From Acidobacteriaceae bacterium (lineage in GTDB: Bacteria > Acidobacteriota > Terriglobia > Terriglobales > Acidobacteriaceae): DNA of 8,824 nucleotides. The notes under the pieces are model-generated. The model was not told where the DNA came from. It made no database searches and saw only the letters and a program-made list of their open reading frames with translations. The translations under genes were made by a program, and so were the position numbers. Shown in pieces: positions 1 to 7,344 of the stretch. How positions within the stretch are numbered: position 1 is the first letter of the stretch; the number at the start of each line of letters is the position of its first letter. The stretch covers positions 1 through 8,824 of the forward strand of contig JASHUF010000258.1 in assembly GCA_030040175.1 (NCBI GenBank), written 5' to 3'.

Positions 1-1991
1 ATCTGCGCCGGCTGCGAACCCGCCACGACGCGTTCCTTGGTGAAATCGACCATCAGGCCAACGGGCGCAAAGGCGTCACGAACGTAACGGTAGAACTCCG
101 GCTCCCAGATGAGTTGCTTGACGTTTTCCCAGCAGTCGCTGGTCGGTTCATCGGTCCGCGAGTAGGAAAGTCCGCAGAATTCCAGCACGCCGGCCGCCTG
201 CCGATGGCAGCGCCAGTACTCGGTTTCGGCCGCAAGAATTCGGGCCGCCAGGAGATAGAGCTTCGCCGGCGGCGCGTCCGGCCCCGCCAGATTGGCGAGG
301 AGTTTCCTGCTTCTGCTGCCGGGTCTCCCATCGCGAGTCAGCCAAAGCCCGCAGTATTCGTTGATGATATAAGCATTCCGATTGCCCAGGTTTTTGCAAT
401 CCCCGTCAGTCCAGGGCATCCCCACCGGGTCCGCAAGGGCCTTGGCGAGGGTCATCTTAGGGTTGAGAAAGTGGTAGGGGTGGGCTTCACACATGTCGGA
501 CGGAGAACCCAGGGGGCTCCAACCGTTGTCCCAGGGCCGATTGGACAAATCCAAGCCGCGCACCTGCTCGATGGCGGCGCCGGTCTCGGTGGTCAAGCTC
601 TCGTTTTGCGCGTCCCAGATCACGATGCAAGGATGGTTCCACCGCTCCTCCATCCGGGCGGTATATTCCCGGGCCAATTCATCCCGCTTCAGCTCTGCGG
701 GCCAGTCGATGCGCTTACCTCCTTCCCAGATGGGAAACTCATCATCAATCAGAATTCCCTCCTCGTCTGCGATGCGATACCACATCTCCGGCGCCTGGCA
801 GATGGAGTAACGCAGAGTATTCCACCGCATCTCCTTGAAGCGCTGGTGCAGCAGCCGCACCCAACCCTCCTGCCAAGGCAGATCGCCCCGTGCAGGGTCT
901 TCAAAAAAACGGTATAACGTGACGTTGCTGCCGCGCAGGAAGTAAAGCTTGCCGTTCAAATAAGCACGGCCGGGGGTGTCTCCGAGACGCGGCTCAAACC
1001 GGAATTCCCTCATGCCGAATCGGGTCTCAAAACGATCCGCACCACTGCTGACCTCCATGGTGTAGAGAAACGGCCTTTCCGGCCACCAGAGCTGGCAATC
1101 GGCGACGGGAATGCGAACGTCGACGGTTTGCTCCGCGCCCGCCGGCAGCGAAAGCAAATCGCTCTCGGCCCGTCCCACGACTTTGCCGGACTTTGCCTCA
1201 CGCACAACGAACTTTAACCGTGCACTTGTGGAGGTTCCCGTATTGCCTACCCGTACTACCACCCGCGCCTCTTTGGTTTGAATCTCGGGCACCACCTGAA
1301 CCTGCGCAATGTTCGGCGTGCCGGACAGCGTCAACTCGACGCTGTCGAACAGCCCCGGAATGTAGTACTCCTTCTCGTAATCCCAGCCCGTGGGAACCGA
1401 TAGCGGCAAGGAAGCGCGTGAGGCGCCAACCCGGATGAGGAGTTCGTTGGTCGTGCCACCACCGCGCAAGGCGTTCCGCACGTCATACCAATTGGCCGTG
1501 AAGCTAGCCAAGCTTTCGCCGACTTGGGTTCCGTTCAGATACACCGTCGAGCCATAGGCTGCCTTGCGCACCAGCAGCGTTGCGACGGCCGGCACCTCGC
1601 CCTCGATGACAAACTCACGCCGGTACCAGTAGGAGCGCTGCGCCAGGGCTGCATCCTCCGGCCCAAACCGGCGTTTCGTGTTTTTGAAAGTGTCCCGGGC
1701 AAAGCCCGGTTGAGCCATATCTACCAGGCCGGGCACCGGGACCTTCCGGTCGAACTGGGCCGGCAGCTGGGCCGTCTGCCCTTCCGCCAGTTGCCATGTG
1801 CCATCCAGAGAGATAGTCCGTCGCCCGGATGCCATTGCTGCCGCCAGTACGGGCGTGGCCTTCCATGGCCCCGGGTCTCCGGGTACCAACGTTGGGAGGA
1901 GCGTGGTGGCGGCCAGCGCCGCAGTGGAAGTATGAATGAATCGGCGACGCGTCAATCCATGGTCCGGCGGTGAAGGTTTCGCCTCCTGCAT
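1..1991 (-). CDS. Exported glycoside hydrolase family 2 protein (beta-galactosidase/beta-glucuronidase-like), 3' end outside window
   Basis: An open frame of 663 codons runs from ATG at 1991 to the left edge with no stop. The start is supported by AAGGGGAG seven bases upstream. The N-terminus has a twin-arginine pattern (TRRRFIH, residues 14-20), then an Ala/Thr/Leu-rich stretch to about residue 36, so Tat export is likely. The GH2 layout is visible: a jelly-roll sugar-binding domain (about 60-220, with SLDGTWQL and YWYRREF), an Ig-like domain (about 225-335) and a TIM barrel from about 340. The expected acid/base is E464 in IWDAQNES and the expected nucleophile is E545 in IINEYCGLWL. Their 81-residue spacing fits the family. 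The usual His-Tyr/Asn-Pro motif after the barrel Arg is replaced by RYSICQAP, and WDAQNE replaces the usual W.LGNE. This resembles, from memory, a little-studied GH2 clade, so the substrate is uncertain. It lies 50 bp behind the GH3 gene, probably in one operon. Confidence 0.93.
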   Translation of the reverse strand, partial: MQEAKPSPPDHGLTRRRFIHTSTAALAATTLLPTLVPGDPGPWKATPVLAAAMASGRRTISLDGTWQLAEGQTAQLPAQFDRKVPVPGLVDMAQPGFARDTFKNTKRRFGPEDAALAQRSYWYRREFVIEGEVPAVATLLVRKAAYGSTVYLNGTQVGESLASFTANWYDVRNALRGGGTTNELLIRVGASRASLPLSVPTGWDYEKEYYIPGLFDSVELTLSGTPNIAQVQVVPEIQTKEARVVVRVGNTGTSTSARLKFVVREAKSGKVVGRAESDLLSLPAGAEQTVDVRIPVADCQLWWPERPFLYTMEVSSGADRFETRFGMREFRFEPRLGDTPGRAYLNGKLYFLRGSNVTLYRFFEDPARGDLPWQEGWVRLLHQRFKEMRWNTLRYSICQAPEMWYRIADEEGILIDDEFPIWEGGKRIDWPAELKRDELAREYTARMEERWNHPCIVIWDAQNESLTTETGAAIEQVRGLDLSNRPWDNGWSPLGSPSDMCEAHPYHFLNPKMTLAKALADPVGMPWTDGDCKNLGNRNAYIINEYCGLWLTRDGRPGSRSRKLLANLAGPDAPPAKLYLLAARILAAETEYWRCHRQAAGVLEFCGLSYSRTDEPTSDCWENVKQLIWEPEFYRYVRDAFAPVGLMVDFTKERVVAGSQPAQ

Positions 1992-1998
1992 TGAACAT

Positions 1999-2006
1999 CT
2001 CCCCTT
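1999..2006 (-). promoter_or_regulatory. Ribosome binding site of the GH2 gene
   Basis: On the minus strand AAGGGGAG is followed by seven bases and then the ATG at 1991. It decides the start: another ATG at 1998 lies directly after this motif but is in a different frame and has no spacer. Confidence 0.75.
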
Positions 2007-2041
2007 GGGTTTCCGGTCCACGGCTTGCACGAGGCGCTGGT

Positions 2042-4483
2042 CTATTCGGTGACCTTAAACTCTGTCTCCGCCGTCGCCAGCGAACTTCCTCCAACCCAGA
2101 TGTCAAAGGTTGCCGGCTCCACGGTCTGTTTAAGTTCCGCGTCGTAGAAGTTCAGCTCGTTGAACCCCAAAGGGAACTCCACATGCTTGGTCTGGCCGGG
2201 CGCAAGTGTAACCCGCGCGAAGCCCTCCAGTTCCCTGACCGGCTGCTCCACGCTCGCCACCGTGTCGCGAATATAGAGCTGCACCACCTCAGTTCCCTCC
2301 ACGCTGCCGGTGTTGGTTACGTCAGCGCCCACCATGGTCACCGGCTTGTGATCGTCCAGAATCTCGTTGACAGGAACGGCGGCCCGGCTCACCGTCGGCT
2401 TGGAGAAGCTGAAGGTCGTGTAGCTCAATCCCCAGCCAAACGGAAACAGCGCCGAATTCTGCTCATCTATATAGCGCGAAACTAATTTCTCTTCCCCGTT
2501 TCGCGGCATGTGGCTCAGGTCGCCCTGCGCCGGCATGCCCGTTGGAAGCTGAGCGTAATAAAGCGGCTCCTGACCCACTGCGCGGGGAAAGCTCGCGGGC
2601 AGCTTGCCCGAAGGATTGACGCGGCCGAACAGCACATCGGCAACGGAGGGCCCTGCTTCAATGCCGGGGCTCCATGCCTCGAGGATCGCCGGCACATGGG
2701 CGGCTGCCCACTTGAGCACAAACGGACGACCGGCCAGCACCACCAGAACCACCGGCTTGCCGGTTGCCACCACCGCCTCCAGCAGTTTTTCCTGCGACCC
2801 GGTAAATCCGAGGTGAACGCGGCTTGCGGCTTCACCCTCCATCCAGCGCGTAGGCTCACCCAGCGCAACAATGGCAAGATCGGCTTTTTTCGCTGTCTCC
2901 ACCGCTTCGGCGATTGTCTTTGCATCGTCAGGAGCCGGCAAACTTTCCTCGGCCGCGGCCGGCACGCCAAAACTGGCCTGATCGAGCACCTTTTCGTCTT
3001 CGCCGGAAAGCAACCCGCAGCCCTTTGCGTAGAGCAGCCGGTTGCCCAGCTGCGCCGCAAGCGCCGTTTTCAGCGTTATTACATCCTTGGGGTCGCCCTG
3101 GTACGACCAAGCACCGAGCATCTCAATTTGGTTGTCCGCCATGGGGCCGATCAGGGCGACTTTCCTCGTCCTGGGGCTGAGCGGCAGCAGCGCTCCAATG
3201 CCCTTGACAGGATCGTTCTTGAGCAGAACTATGGCCTCATCGGCTACCTTGCGCGCCAACTCGCGGCGCGCCGGCGCGGCCTCGTACTTCGGTCCCGGCT
3301 GGGTATAGGGGTGGTCAAACAATCCCAGCGCAAACTTCACGCGAAGCACGCGCCTCACGGCTTCATCCACAACCGATTCCGGCATCTTCCCTGCTCTCAC
3401 CTGCGCGGCGAGCGTGGGGCCATAGAGGTTGCTTTCCGTATCCATATCTACACCGGCTTCCAAGGCCTTGCGCGCCGCGACCGGGCCATTCGCGGCAACG
3501 CCGTGGTTCACCAGTTCGGCCACCGCGCCCCAATCCGAGACCACGATGCCGTCGAATCTCCACTCCTTGCGCAGAATCTCAGTAAGCGTCAATGGGTCGG
3601 CCGTGCCGGGAATGCCGTTAATCGAATTAAAGGAGCTCATCACCGTGGCCACGCCGGCATTCACCGTAGCCAGATAGGGCTTCAGATACACCTGCCGGAG
3701 CGTGATTGGGCTCATATCCGCGGCGTTGTACTCGCGGCCCGCGATGACCGCGCCGTAAGCGGCAAAGTGCTTCACGCAGGCCGCCACCGAGTCGGGTTTT
3801 GAAAGATCGTCTTGCTGATAGCCCCTTACCCATGCCCGCGCCATTGCAGAACCCAGGTAGGGGTCCTCGCCGTTTGACTCGACGATGCGTCCCCAGCGCG
3901 GATCGCGGGCGATATCCACCATGGGCGAGAATACCCAGTCAATGCCGTCGGCGCGAGCTTCCGCTGCTCCCGTGCGCGCTACAATTTCCGCCGCCTTGGG
4001 ATCCCAGCTTGCGGCCACGGCAAGCGGTATCGGGAAGACGGTGTGGTCTCCGTGGACGACGTCCAGCCCAAAGAGGAGGGGTATGTGAAGGCGCGACTTT
4101 TCCATGGCAATGTGCTGGTAGTAATTGGTCTGTTCGGCGCCCACCACATTCACCATTCCACCCATCTGGCCCTTGGCGATCAGGTCGTCATAAGTGAGGT
4201 TTGAGGCATTCAGGCCAGTCGCAAAGCCGTCCGAATAAACCACCAGTTGCCCGATCTTTTCGTCGAGCGTCATCTCCTTCAGGAGCGTTTCAACACGGGC
4301 ATTCACTTCCTTTGAAGCAAGCTGAGCGTTGGGCGCCCAATACCCCTGGGCAGCGGCCGGAAGCGAACCGGGCGCGGCGAGCAGCAGCGACATGAGAACC
4401 AGTCGAGATGTGCGGCCAAGAGAGCTATTCCTAATGGTCCTTCCCGGATTTGGAATGCGTGTTGTGTCTTTGCAGAAGCCCAT
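2042..4483 (-). CDS. bglX: Periplasmic beta-glucosidase, glycoside hydrolase family 3 (BglX-like)
   Basis: This 813-residue secreted enzyme should hydrolyse terminal beta-glucosidic (or related beta-linked) residues from oligosaccharides in the periplasm or outside the cell. It has a basic N-region, a hydrophobic segment (about residues 28-36) and an Ala-Ala-Ala-Gln signal cleavage site near residue 45. The GH3 N-terminal barrel shows DPRWGR and NGEDP (about 194-207), KHFAAYGAV (238-246) and the nucleophile D317 in VVSDWGA. The C-terminal alpha/beta domain carries the likely acid/base E551 in EGEAASR, aligned by eye with E. coli BglX. An Fn3-like domain follows (about 711-806, VTNTGSVEGTEVVQLY). 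E. coli BglX is shorter (765 aa). I chose ATG 4483 because GAGGGG precedes it, though with only a 3-base spacer, and because it gives a clean signal peptide. The frame stays open upstream to an ATG at 4615 without a Shine-Dalgarno sequence. The next gene starts 50 bp downstream. No frameshift is seen. Confidence 0.95.
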   Translation of the reverse strand: MGFCKDTTRIPNPGRTIRNSSLGRTSRLVLMSLLLAAPGSLPAAAQGYWAPNAQLASKEVNARVETLLKEMTLDEKIGQLVVYSDGFATGLNASNLTYDDLIAKGQMGGMVNVVGAEQTNYYQHIAMEKSRLHIPLLFGLDVVHGDHTVFPIPLAVAASWDPKAAEIVARTGAAEARADGIDWVFSPMVDIARDPRWGRIVESNGEDPYLGSAMARAWVRGYQQDDLSKPDSVAACVKHFAAYGAVIAGREYNAADMSPITLRQVYLKPYLATVNAGVATVMSSFNSINGIPGTADPLTLTEILRKEWRFDGIVVSDWGAVAELVNHGVAANGPVAARKALEAGVDMDTESNLYGPTLAAQVRAGKMPESVVDEAVRRVLRVKFALGLFDHPYTQPGPKYEAAPARRELARKVADEAIVLLKNDPVKGIGALLPLSPRTRKVALIGPMADNQIEMLGAWSYQGDPKDVITLKTALAAQLGNRLLYAKGCGLLSGEDEKVLDQASFGVPAAAEESLPAPDDAKTIAEAVETAKKADLAIVALGEPTRWMEGEAASRVHLGFTGSQEKLLEAVVATGKPVVLVVLAGRPFVLKWAAAHVPAILEAWSPGIEAGPSVADVLFGRVNPSGKLPASFPRAVGQEPLYYAQLPTGMPAQGDLSHMPRNGEEKLVSRYIDEQNSALFPFGWGLSYTTFSFSKPTVSRAAVPVNEILDDHKPVTMVGADVTNTGSVEGTEVVQLYIRDTVASVEQPVRELEGFARVTLAPGQTKHVEFPLGFNELNFYDAELKQTVEPATFDIWVGGSSLATAETEFKVTE

Positions 4484-4777
4484 TTTCCCCTCAAAAAAAC
4501 AACGACGAAATCGCGTTATACCGTTGAACGTATCTTTGCGCAGCGTCTGCCGAATTCCGTACAACGGCGCGTTCGACGCATGCGCCGCCGGAGATGGCGC
4601 CGGAACAGATCGCATTGAGCTTGAGTGGAGCGGCGGGGTCTCGTCTGGTGCAGCAATTCAGCATTGTCCCTGCGCTCTAAATATGGCCTGCACCCTTCCC
4701 CGGAACTGCGACACCAAAATCCCCATGGCACCTTCACCGGACACACGGAAGGGCCGCCTTTGCTCCGCATATTGAGA
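4484..4777 (-). promoter_or_regulatory. Intergenic region with possible promoter of the GH3-GH2 operon
   Basis: This 294-bp gap separates the GntR stop from the GH3 start and holds no supportable gene. On the minus strand TATAAC (4515-4520), 31 bases upstream of the GH3 ATG, resembles a -10 box, but no convincing -35 box lies at 16-18 bp. A short inverted repeat, ATAC-N8-GTAT (4518-4533), overlaps it. A half-site AGATCG (4607-4612) matches one arm of the inverted repeat in front of the GntR gene, but a six-base match can be chance. No terminator hairpin with a T-run follows the GntR stop, so read-through from the regulator is possible. Confidence 0.3.
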
Positions 4778-5593
4778 CTATGTGCCTCGCCTGCGCAAGC
4801 CATTCTCCGGCTTCTTGCCGTTCTTCTCGAAATTGTTGCCCTTCAACCGCCAGGAGGCCTCACCATCGTGGTTTCCGAGACGCTCCAACACCTGATCCAG
4901 GCCATAGCGCACGTGTGCCCGCATGGCGGCTTCCGCGACCAGCGCATCGCCGCTGCACAAAGCTTCGGCTAACGTGGTGTGAAATTCCTCCGGCCGAGTG
5001 TGCCGGTGAGCAAACATACCGTAGAGCCAGTTGAAGAGAAGAATTTGCTCTTTATCAATGGCACGGCCAAGACCCGGGCAGCGAGCCAGTTCTGTGATGC
5101 GCATATGAAATTGCATATGGCAGGTGCGTACAGAGAACAGGAATCGCGAGTCCTCCGGTTCCAGTGCGCACATTTTGTGCAGTTCATCCAGATGCCGCGC
5201 GCTGGTGCGAAGCTGCTCTTTCTCCTCGGCAGTGATGTTCTGCGCGCACAATCTTGCAGCCTGCGGTTCCAGAGCCTCGCGGATGACGTAACTGTCACGG
5301 ATGTCCTGCTCGCTGGGTATGCGTATTCGCGTTCCAATCCGGGGGAGACTTTCAACCAGTCCCTCCGTCTCCAGGCATTTTAGAGCCTCGGTAATGGGTA
5401 CGAAGCTCATGTTGAGCCGCTTAGCGAGCCGCCTCCGCGACAGGACGTCGCCTATCGACAGCTCTCCGCTGAGAATCTCATCCCGAATCTGTTGGTAGGC
5501 TCGATTGGAAAGCGATTCCCCAGCGCCGTTTTTTCGGCCCAGGTTGCGCGGGGTTTGTCTTAAAAGGGGTACGGTTTGCGCGGGCACGATCAC
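4778..5593 (-). CDS. GntR-family transcriptional regulator, FadR subfamily with FCD ligand-binding domain
   Basis: A 271-residue cytoplasmic DNA-binding regulator. The N-terminal winged helix spans about residues 28-93 (RAYQQIRDEILSGEL, the recognition region around MSFVPITEALKCLE, then EGLVESLPRIGTRI). The all-helical FCD effector domain covers about 98-240. Usual FCD metal ligands are seen at H163 (in QFH), H205 (EEFHTTL) and H227 (MRAHV). The position normally holding Asp four residues before H163 is His (H159), which could alter metal or ligand preference. FCD regulators generally respond to carboxylates or sugar acids, so control of the two downstream glycosidases is plausible but inferred. 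The start is GTG 5593, with GGAGGT eight bases upstream. The tail after residue 245 is polar and basic with no known role. Its own control may involve the inverted repeat at 5611-5628. Confidence 0.92.
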   Translation of the reverse strand: MIVPAQTVPLLRQTPRNLGRKNGAGESLSNRAYQQIRDEILSGELSIGDVLSRRRLAKRLNMSFVPITEALKCLETEGLVESLPRIGTRIRIPSEQDIRDSYVIREALEPQAARLCAQNITAEEKEQLRTSARHLDELHKMCALEPEDSRFLFSVRTCHMQFHMRITELARCPGLGRAIDKEQILLFNWLYGMFAHRHTRPEEFHTTLAEALCSGDALVAEAAMRAHVRYGLDQVLERLGNHDGEASWRLKGNNFEKNGKKPENGLRRRGT

Positions 5594-5601
5594 ACTTCAA
5601 G

Positions 5602-5607
5602 ACCTCC
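5602..5607 (-). promoter_or_regulatory. Ribosome binding site fixing the GTG start of the GntR gene
   Basis: GGAGGT on the minus strand sits eight bases before GTG 5593. No ATG in frame lies near the N-terminus before the helix-turn-helix, so the GTG start rests on this strong Shine-Dalgarno sequence. Confidence 0.75.
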
Positions 5608-5629
5608 GATCGATCTTAGGCGAGATCGG
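5606..5629. promoter_or_regulatory. Candidate operator in front of the GntR gene (nested inverted repeat)
   Basis: CGATCT (5611-5616) and AGATCG (5623-5628) form a perfect inverted repeat with a 6-bp centre. The outer CCGATC (5606-5611) and GATCGG (5624-5629) also pair. The site lies directly upstream of, and partly over, the GntR Shine-Dalgarno sequence, a typical position for autorepression. GntR proteins bind short palindromes, but this is not the common FadR-type consensus. It is inference only. Confidence 0.35.
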
Positions 5630-5704
5630 TTCAGGACTTCAGCGCATCATGCAGCGCATGGCTCAGAGGGCCCCTCGCGATCGGGCGTTCGGATCGAAGA
5701 CCAT

Positions 5705-5724
5705 CCTAGACCGCTTAATCTAGG
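5705..5724. repeat. Perfect short inverted repeat CCTAGA-N8-TCTAGG
   Basis: CCTAGA (5705-5710) and TCTAGG (5719-5724) are exact reverse complements around 8 bp. The palindrome sits at the outer end of the left copy of the 88-bp element. The matching part of the right copy keeps CTAG but not the symmetry, so this may be specific to the left copy. It lies about 110-130 bp upstream of the GntR start and could be a protein-binding site. Confidence 0.4.
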
Positions 5725-5793
5725 GGTTGAAAAGGTCTTTACGGCAGAATGGCGAGGGTCTTTACGGAAAGGGGGGGTAAAATTCTTGTACCG
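5706..5793 (+). repeat. Left copy of an ~88-bp inverted element with paired GGTCTTTACGG 11-mers
   Basis: Read on the plus strand it matches the minus strand of 7345-7430. The core 5724-5770 is identical to 7412-7366 at 43 of 47 positions by hand alignment, and the outer 23 bp are weaker. It contains GGTCTTTACGG twice (5734-5744 and 5757-5767), starts 23 bp apart, followed by a run of seven G and TAAA. Faint similarity may continue to about 5811. It points toward the 3' end of the membrane-regulator gene and away from the GntR gene. No transposase is nearby. Confidence 0.85.
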
Positions 5794-6001
5794 AGCCATC
5801 GGCTTGTGGCGGAGTCTCCCCGCCGGGTGCGAATCCAGGGTCGTTTCTGCCGATAGACCACCGTCCGCCGGCGCGCACGATGCAACACAGGCCATTGAAC
5901 ACCGCGCGCAGAGTCCTACGACGCCTTGGCGACAAGGTGAAATAACGATCGCGCATACTGCTCGGGAGTGTCCGGCATGCTTGCGCGCGCTCAAAGCGGA
6001 A

Positions 6002-7234
6002 TTACCAGAAGTAACTGGCTTCCAACCTCGGAGTGCCCGGCTCGCCATCGATGATCTGCGTGCTTATAACGAATTCCATGTTCTTCTTATCGCCGGCCTC
6101 CTGCCCAGCGCGCATCAGCTGGGTCAAATAGGCGCTATCGGTGATGAACTCCCCGGCCGCGCGCGTACCGCCGGGACCGATCCCCGCCAATATCACCGCC
6201 AGCTTGCCCGTGTTAGGGTCGGTAAATCGCGCCAGGATCGCATAGTCCCGATAGTTGTTGCTGGCCATTTGCGCGCCACGGTCGATCATCCAGCGTGCCT
6301 TATCCGGAGCCGTACTGTCCACAATCCACTGGTGGGTCATGTCGGCGTCGTTTGCAAAGCGGTAATGCAGCGGATTGGTCAGGCGCAGTGTCCACCTGTT
6401 GTCGTAGGCGCCCACAAAGACCGTAGGACCGTGCTGAAGGTCGTCAAGGGCCGTGGCTCCCTCGGCCTTCAGCGTGTACTGCTTCCCGCTGGATTGCAGA
6501 ACGCCGGCTACTCTGATGGCGGCGCTCAGGTCGTCGATCCCCGCCGACGTCCCAGTATTGACCGGCACAACCTGATAGGGGATATTGCTCGGGTTCAGCA
6601 CGTTGGGCGCGAAGCCATTGGGCTGTTCGGCAACGCATATCAATATAGGTCCGTTGGAGCTTAATACCGGCTGCCAGAAGAAATCGACCGCGGCGCGGTT
6701 GGCCCGCTGCCAAAACACGACTGTGCCCCAGGCCAGCAGTCCGGCTGCGGCCACCCCAACTGCTGCCAGCACCCACCTGCGGCGAGCTTGCGTAGCCGGC
6801 ACGTGCTCCGGCGTGCCCGCTGGAAACGGATCCATCTCCGGAAGCCCATGAATGCTTTTGCCCTTTGGGCTGTGAAACTGCGGAATATACGATCCCGGCG
6901 GCAGAGTGATGCGCAGCTCCTCGTCGTGCACGGAATCGTGATAGTACTGCGCCACCCGTTTGCGGATCTCGGCAGCCGTCACCCGCACAATCGGGTCGAG
7001 GGCGGTGTCGTAGTTGGCATCCTTACCGAATATCTCAACACCCAGGGTCCGTTCCTTGATGTCGTCGGCTTCTCCGGCCAGAGTGTGTTCTACAACGAAG
7101 CGCAGGAAGTTGGGAAATCTCTTGCTGTGGCTGATATACGGACTTGCCAGAAGGCGGTCCAGTTGTTCGCCGATTGCTTTCTTCGCGGGTACGCTCAGAT
7201 CCTCATGGTCACGTTCCTGTAGCGACACGCTCAT
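6002..7234 (-). CDS. Membrane-anchored winged-helix-like regulator/sensor, acidobacterial type
   Basis: This 410-residue protein has three parts. The cytoplasmic domain (about 18-122) carries LLASPYISHSKRFPNFLRFVVE, ERTLGVEIFGKDANYDT and DPIVRVTAAEIRKRVAQYY, ending LPPGSYIPQF. A single membrane helix (about 153-175) follows Arg-Arg-Arg 151-153. The C-terminal domain (180-410) should lie outside the cytoplasm. I recognise the N-terminal domain from many acidobacterial proteins, where it precedes a membrane helix, TPR or cyclase-like parts. Its shape suggests DNA binding, but I know of no experimentally established function. C-terminal landmarks are FFWQPVLS, LQHGPTVFVGAYDN, RWTLRLTNPLHYRF, DYAILARFTDPNTGK and the Gly-rich GIGPGGTRAAGEF; I see no catalytic motif. 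The start ATG 7234 has GGAG six bases upstream and TATAAT at 7259-7264. It is divergent from the repeat-protein gene and bracketed by the inverted 88-bp elements. Confidence 0.88.
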   Translation of the reverse strand: MSVSLQERDHEDLSVPAKKAIGEQLDRLLASPYISHSKRFPNFLRFVVEHTLAGEADDIKERTLGVEIFGKDANYDTALDPIVRVTAAEIRKRVAQYYHDSVHDEELRITLPPGSYIPQFHSPKGKSIHGLPEMDPFPAGTPEHVPATQARRRWVLAAVGVAAAGLLAWGTVVFWQRANRAAVDFFWQPVLSSNGPILICVAEQPNGFAPNVLNPSNIPYQVVPVNTGTSAGIDDLSAAIRVAGVLQSSGKQYTLKAEGATALDDLQHGPTVFVGAYDNRWTLRLTNPLHYRFANDADMTHQWIVDSTAPDKARWMIDRGAQMASNNYRDYAILARFTDPNTGKLAVILAGIGPGGTRAAGEFITDSAYLTQLMRAGQEAGDKKNMEFVISTQIIDGEPGTPRLEASYFW

Positions 7235-7258
7235 CTGGATCTCCAGCCGAAAAAAGCG

Positions 7259-7264
7259 ATTATA
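7259..7264 (-). promoter_or_regulatory. Candidate -10 box of the membrane-regulator gene
   Basis: TATAAT on the minus strand exactly matches the -10 consensus, 24 bases upstream of the ATG at 7234, giving a short leader that still includes the GGAG Shine-Dalgarno sequence. No good -35 hexamer is seen at the right spacing; the upstream sequence is purine-rich. The right copy of the 88-bp element lies about 80-165 bp further upstream, where an activator or repressor could act. Confidence 0.45.
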
Positions 7265-7344
7265 CCCCTCCCCTTGGCAAACTTCCTACCTTCTCGCGCC
7301 GCGGAAAGCAAATAATTGAAACGAAAGGGTGCCATAACGCCGGA

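Larger units (their letters stand above)
5594..6001. other. 408-bp stretch without a supportable gene
   Basis: Between the GntR start and the 3' end of the membrane-regulator gene I see no coding region with family resemblance or a credible start site. It holds the candidate GntR operator, the palindrome at 5705-5724 and the left copy of the 88-bp inverted element. The 190-210 bp after the element (5794-6001) contain only tiny unconvincing frames on both strands. No hairpin plus T-run follows the stop at 6002, so no terminator is called. Confidence 0.6.

Noticed and set aside
114..917. 267-codon plus-strand open frame
   Set aside because: It is antisense to the GH2 catalytic domain, and its product has no recognisable domain.
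1615..2106. 163-codon minus-strand frame starting in the GH3 gene or at ATG 1998
   Set aside because: It overlaps the GH2 start in another frame; the GH2 frame has the homology and the well-spaced Shine-Dalgarno sequence.
2510..3802. 430-codon open frame on the plus strand
   Set aside because: It lies wholly antisense to the GH3 gene, has no family resemblance and mirrors its codon pattern in GC-rich DNA; it is a shadow frame.
4740..4777. Possible terminator hairpin after the GntR gene (CCTTC...GAAGG)
   Set aside because: The stem is only five base pairs with a large loop and no T-run follows.
5880..5945. 21-aa plus-strand frame (basic peptide) in the gap after the left element
   Set aside because: It has no Shine-Dalgarno sequence, is too short to judge and lies in otherwise non-coding sequence; chance is the simplest explanation.
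5916..5978. 20-aa minus-strand frame just after the membrane-regulator stop
   Set aside because: Very short, with no resemblance and no clear ribosome binding site.
5576..6664. 362-codon open frame on the plus strand
   Set aside because: It crosses the GntR leader, the left repeat element and the antisense of the membrane-regulator gene. It has no family resemblance, and the part over the repeat is only a translation of the element.
7235..7246. CTGGA-TC-TCCAG dyad over the membrane-regulator Shine-Dalgarno sequence
   Set aside because: Only five-base arms and a two-base centre; likely a by-product of GGAG and nearby bases rather than an operator or hairpin.
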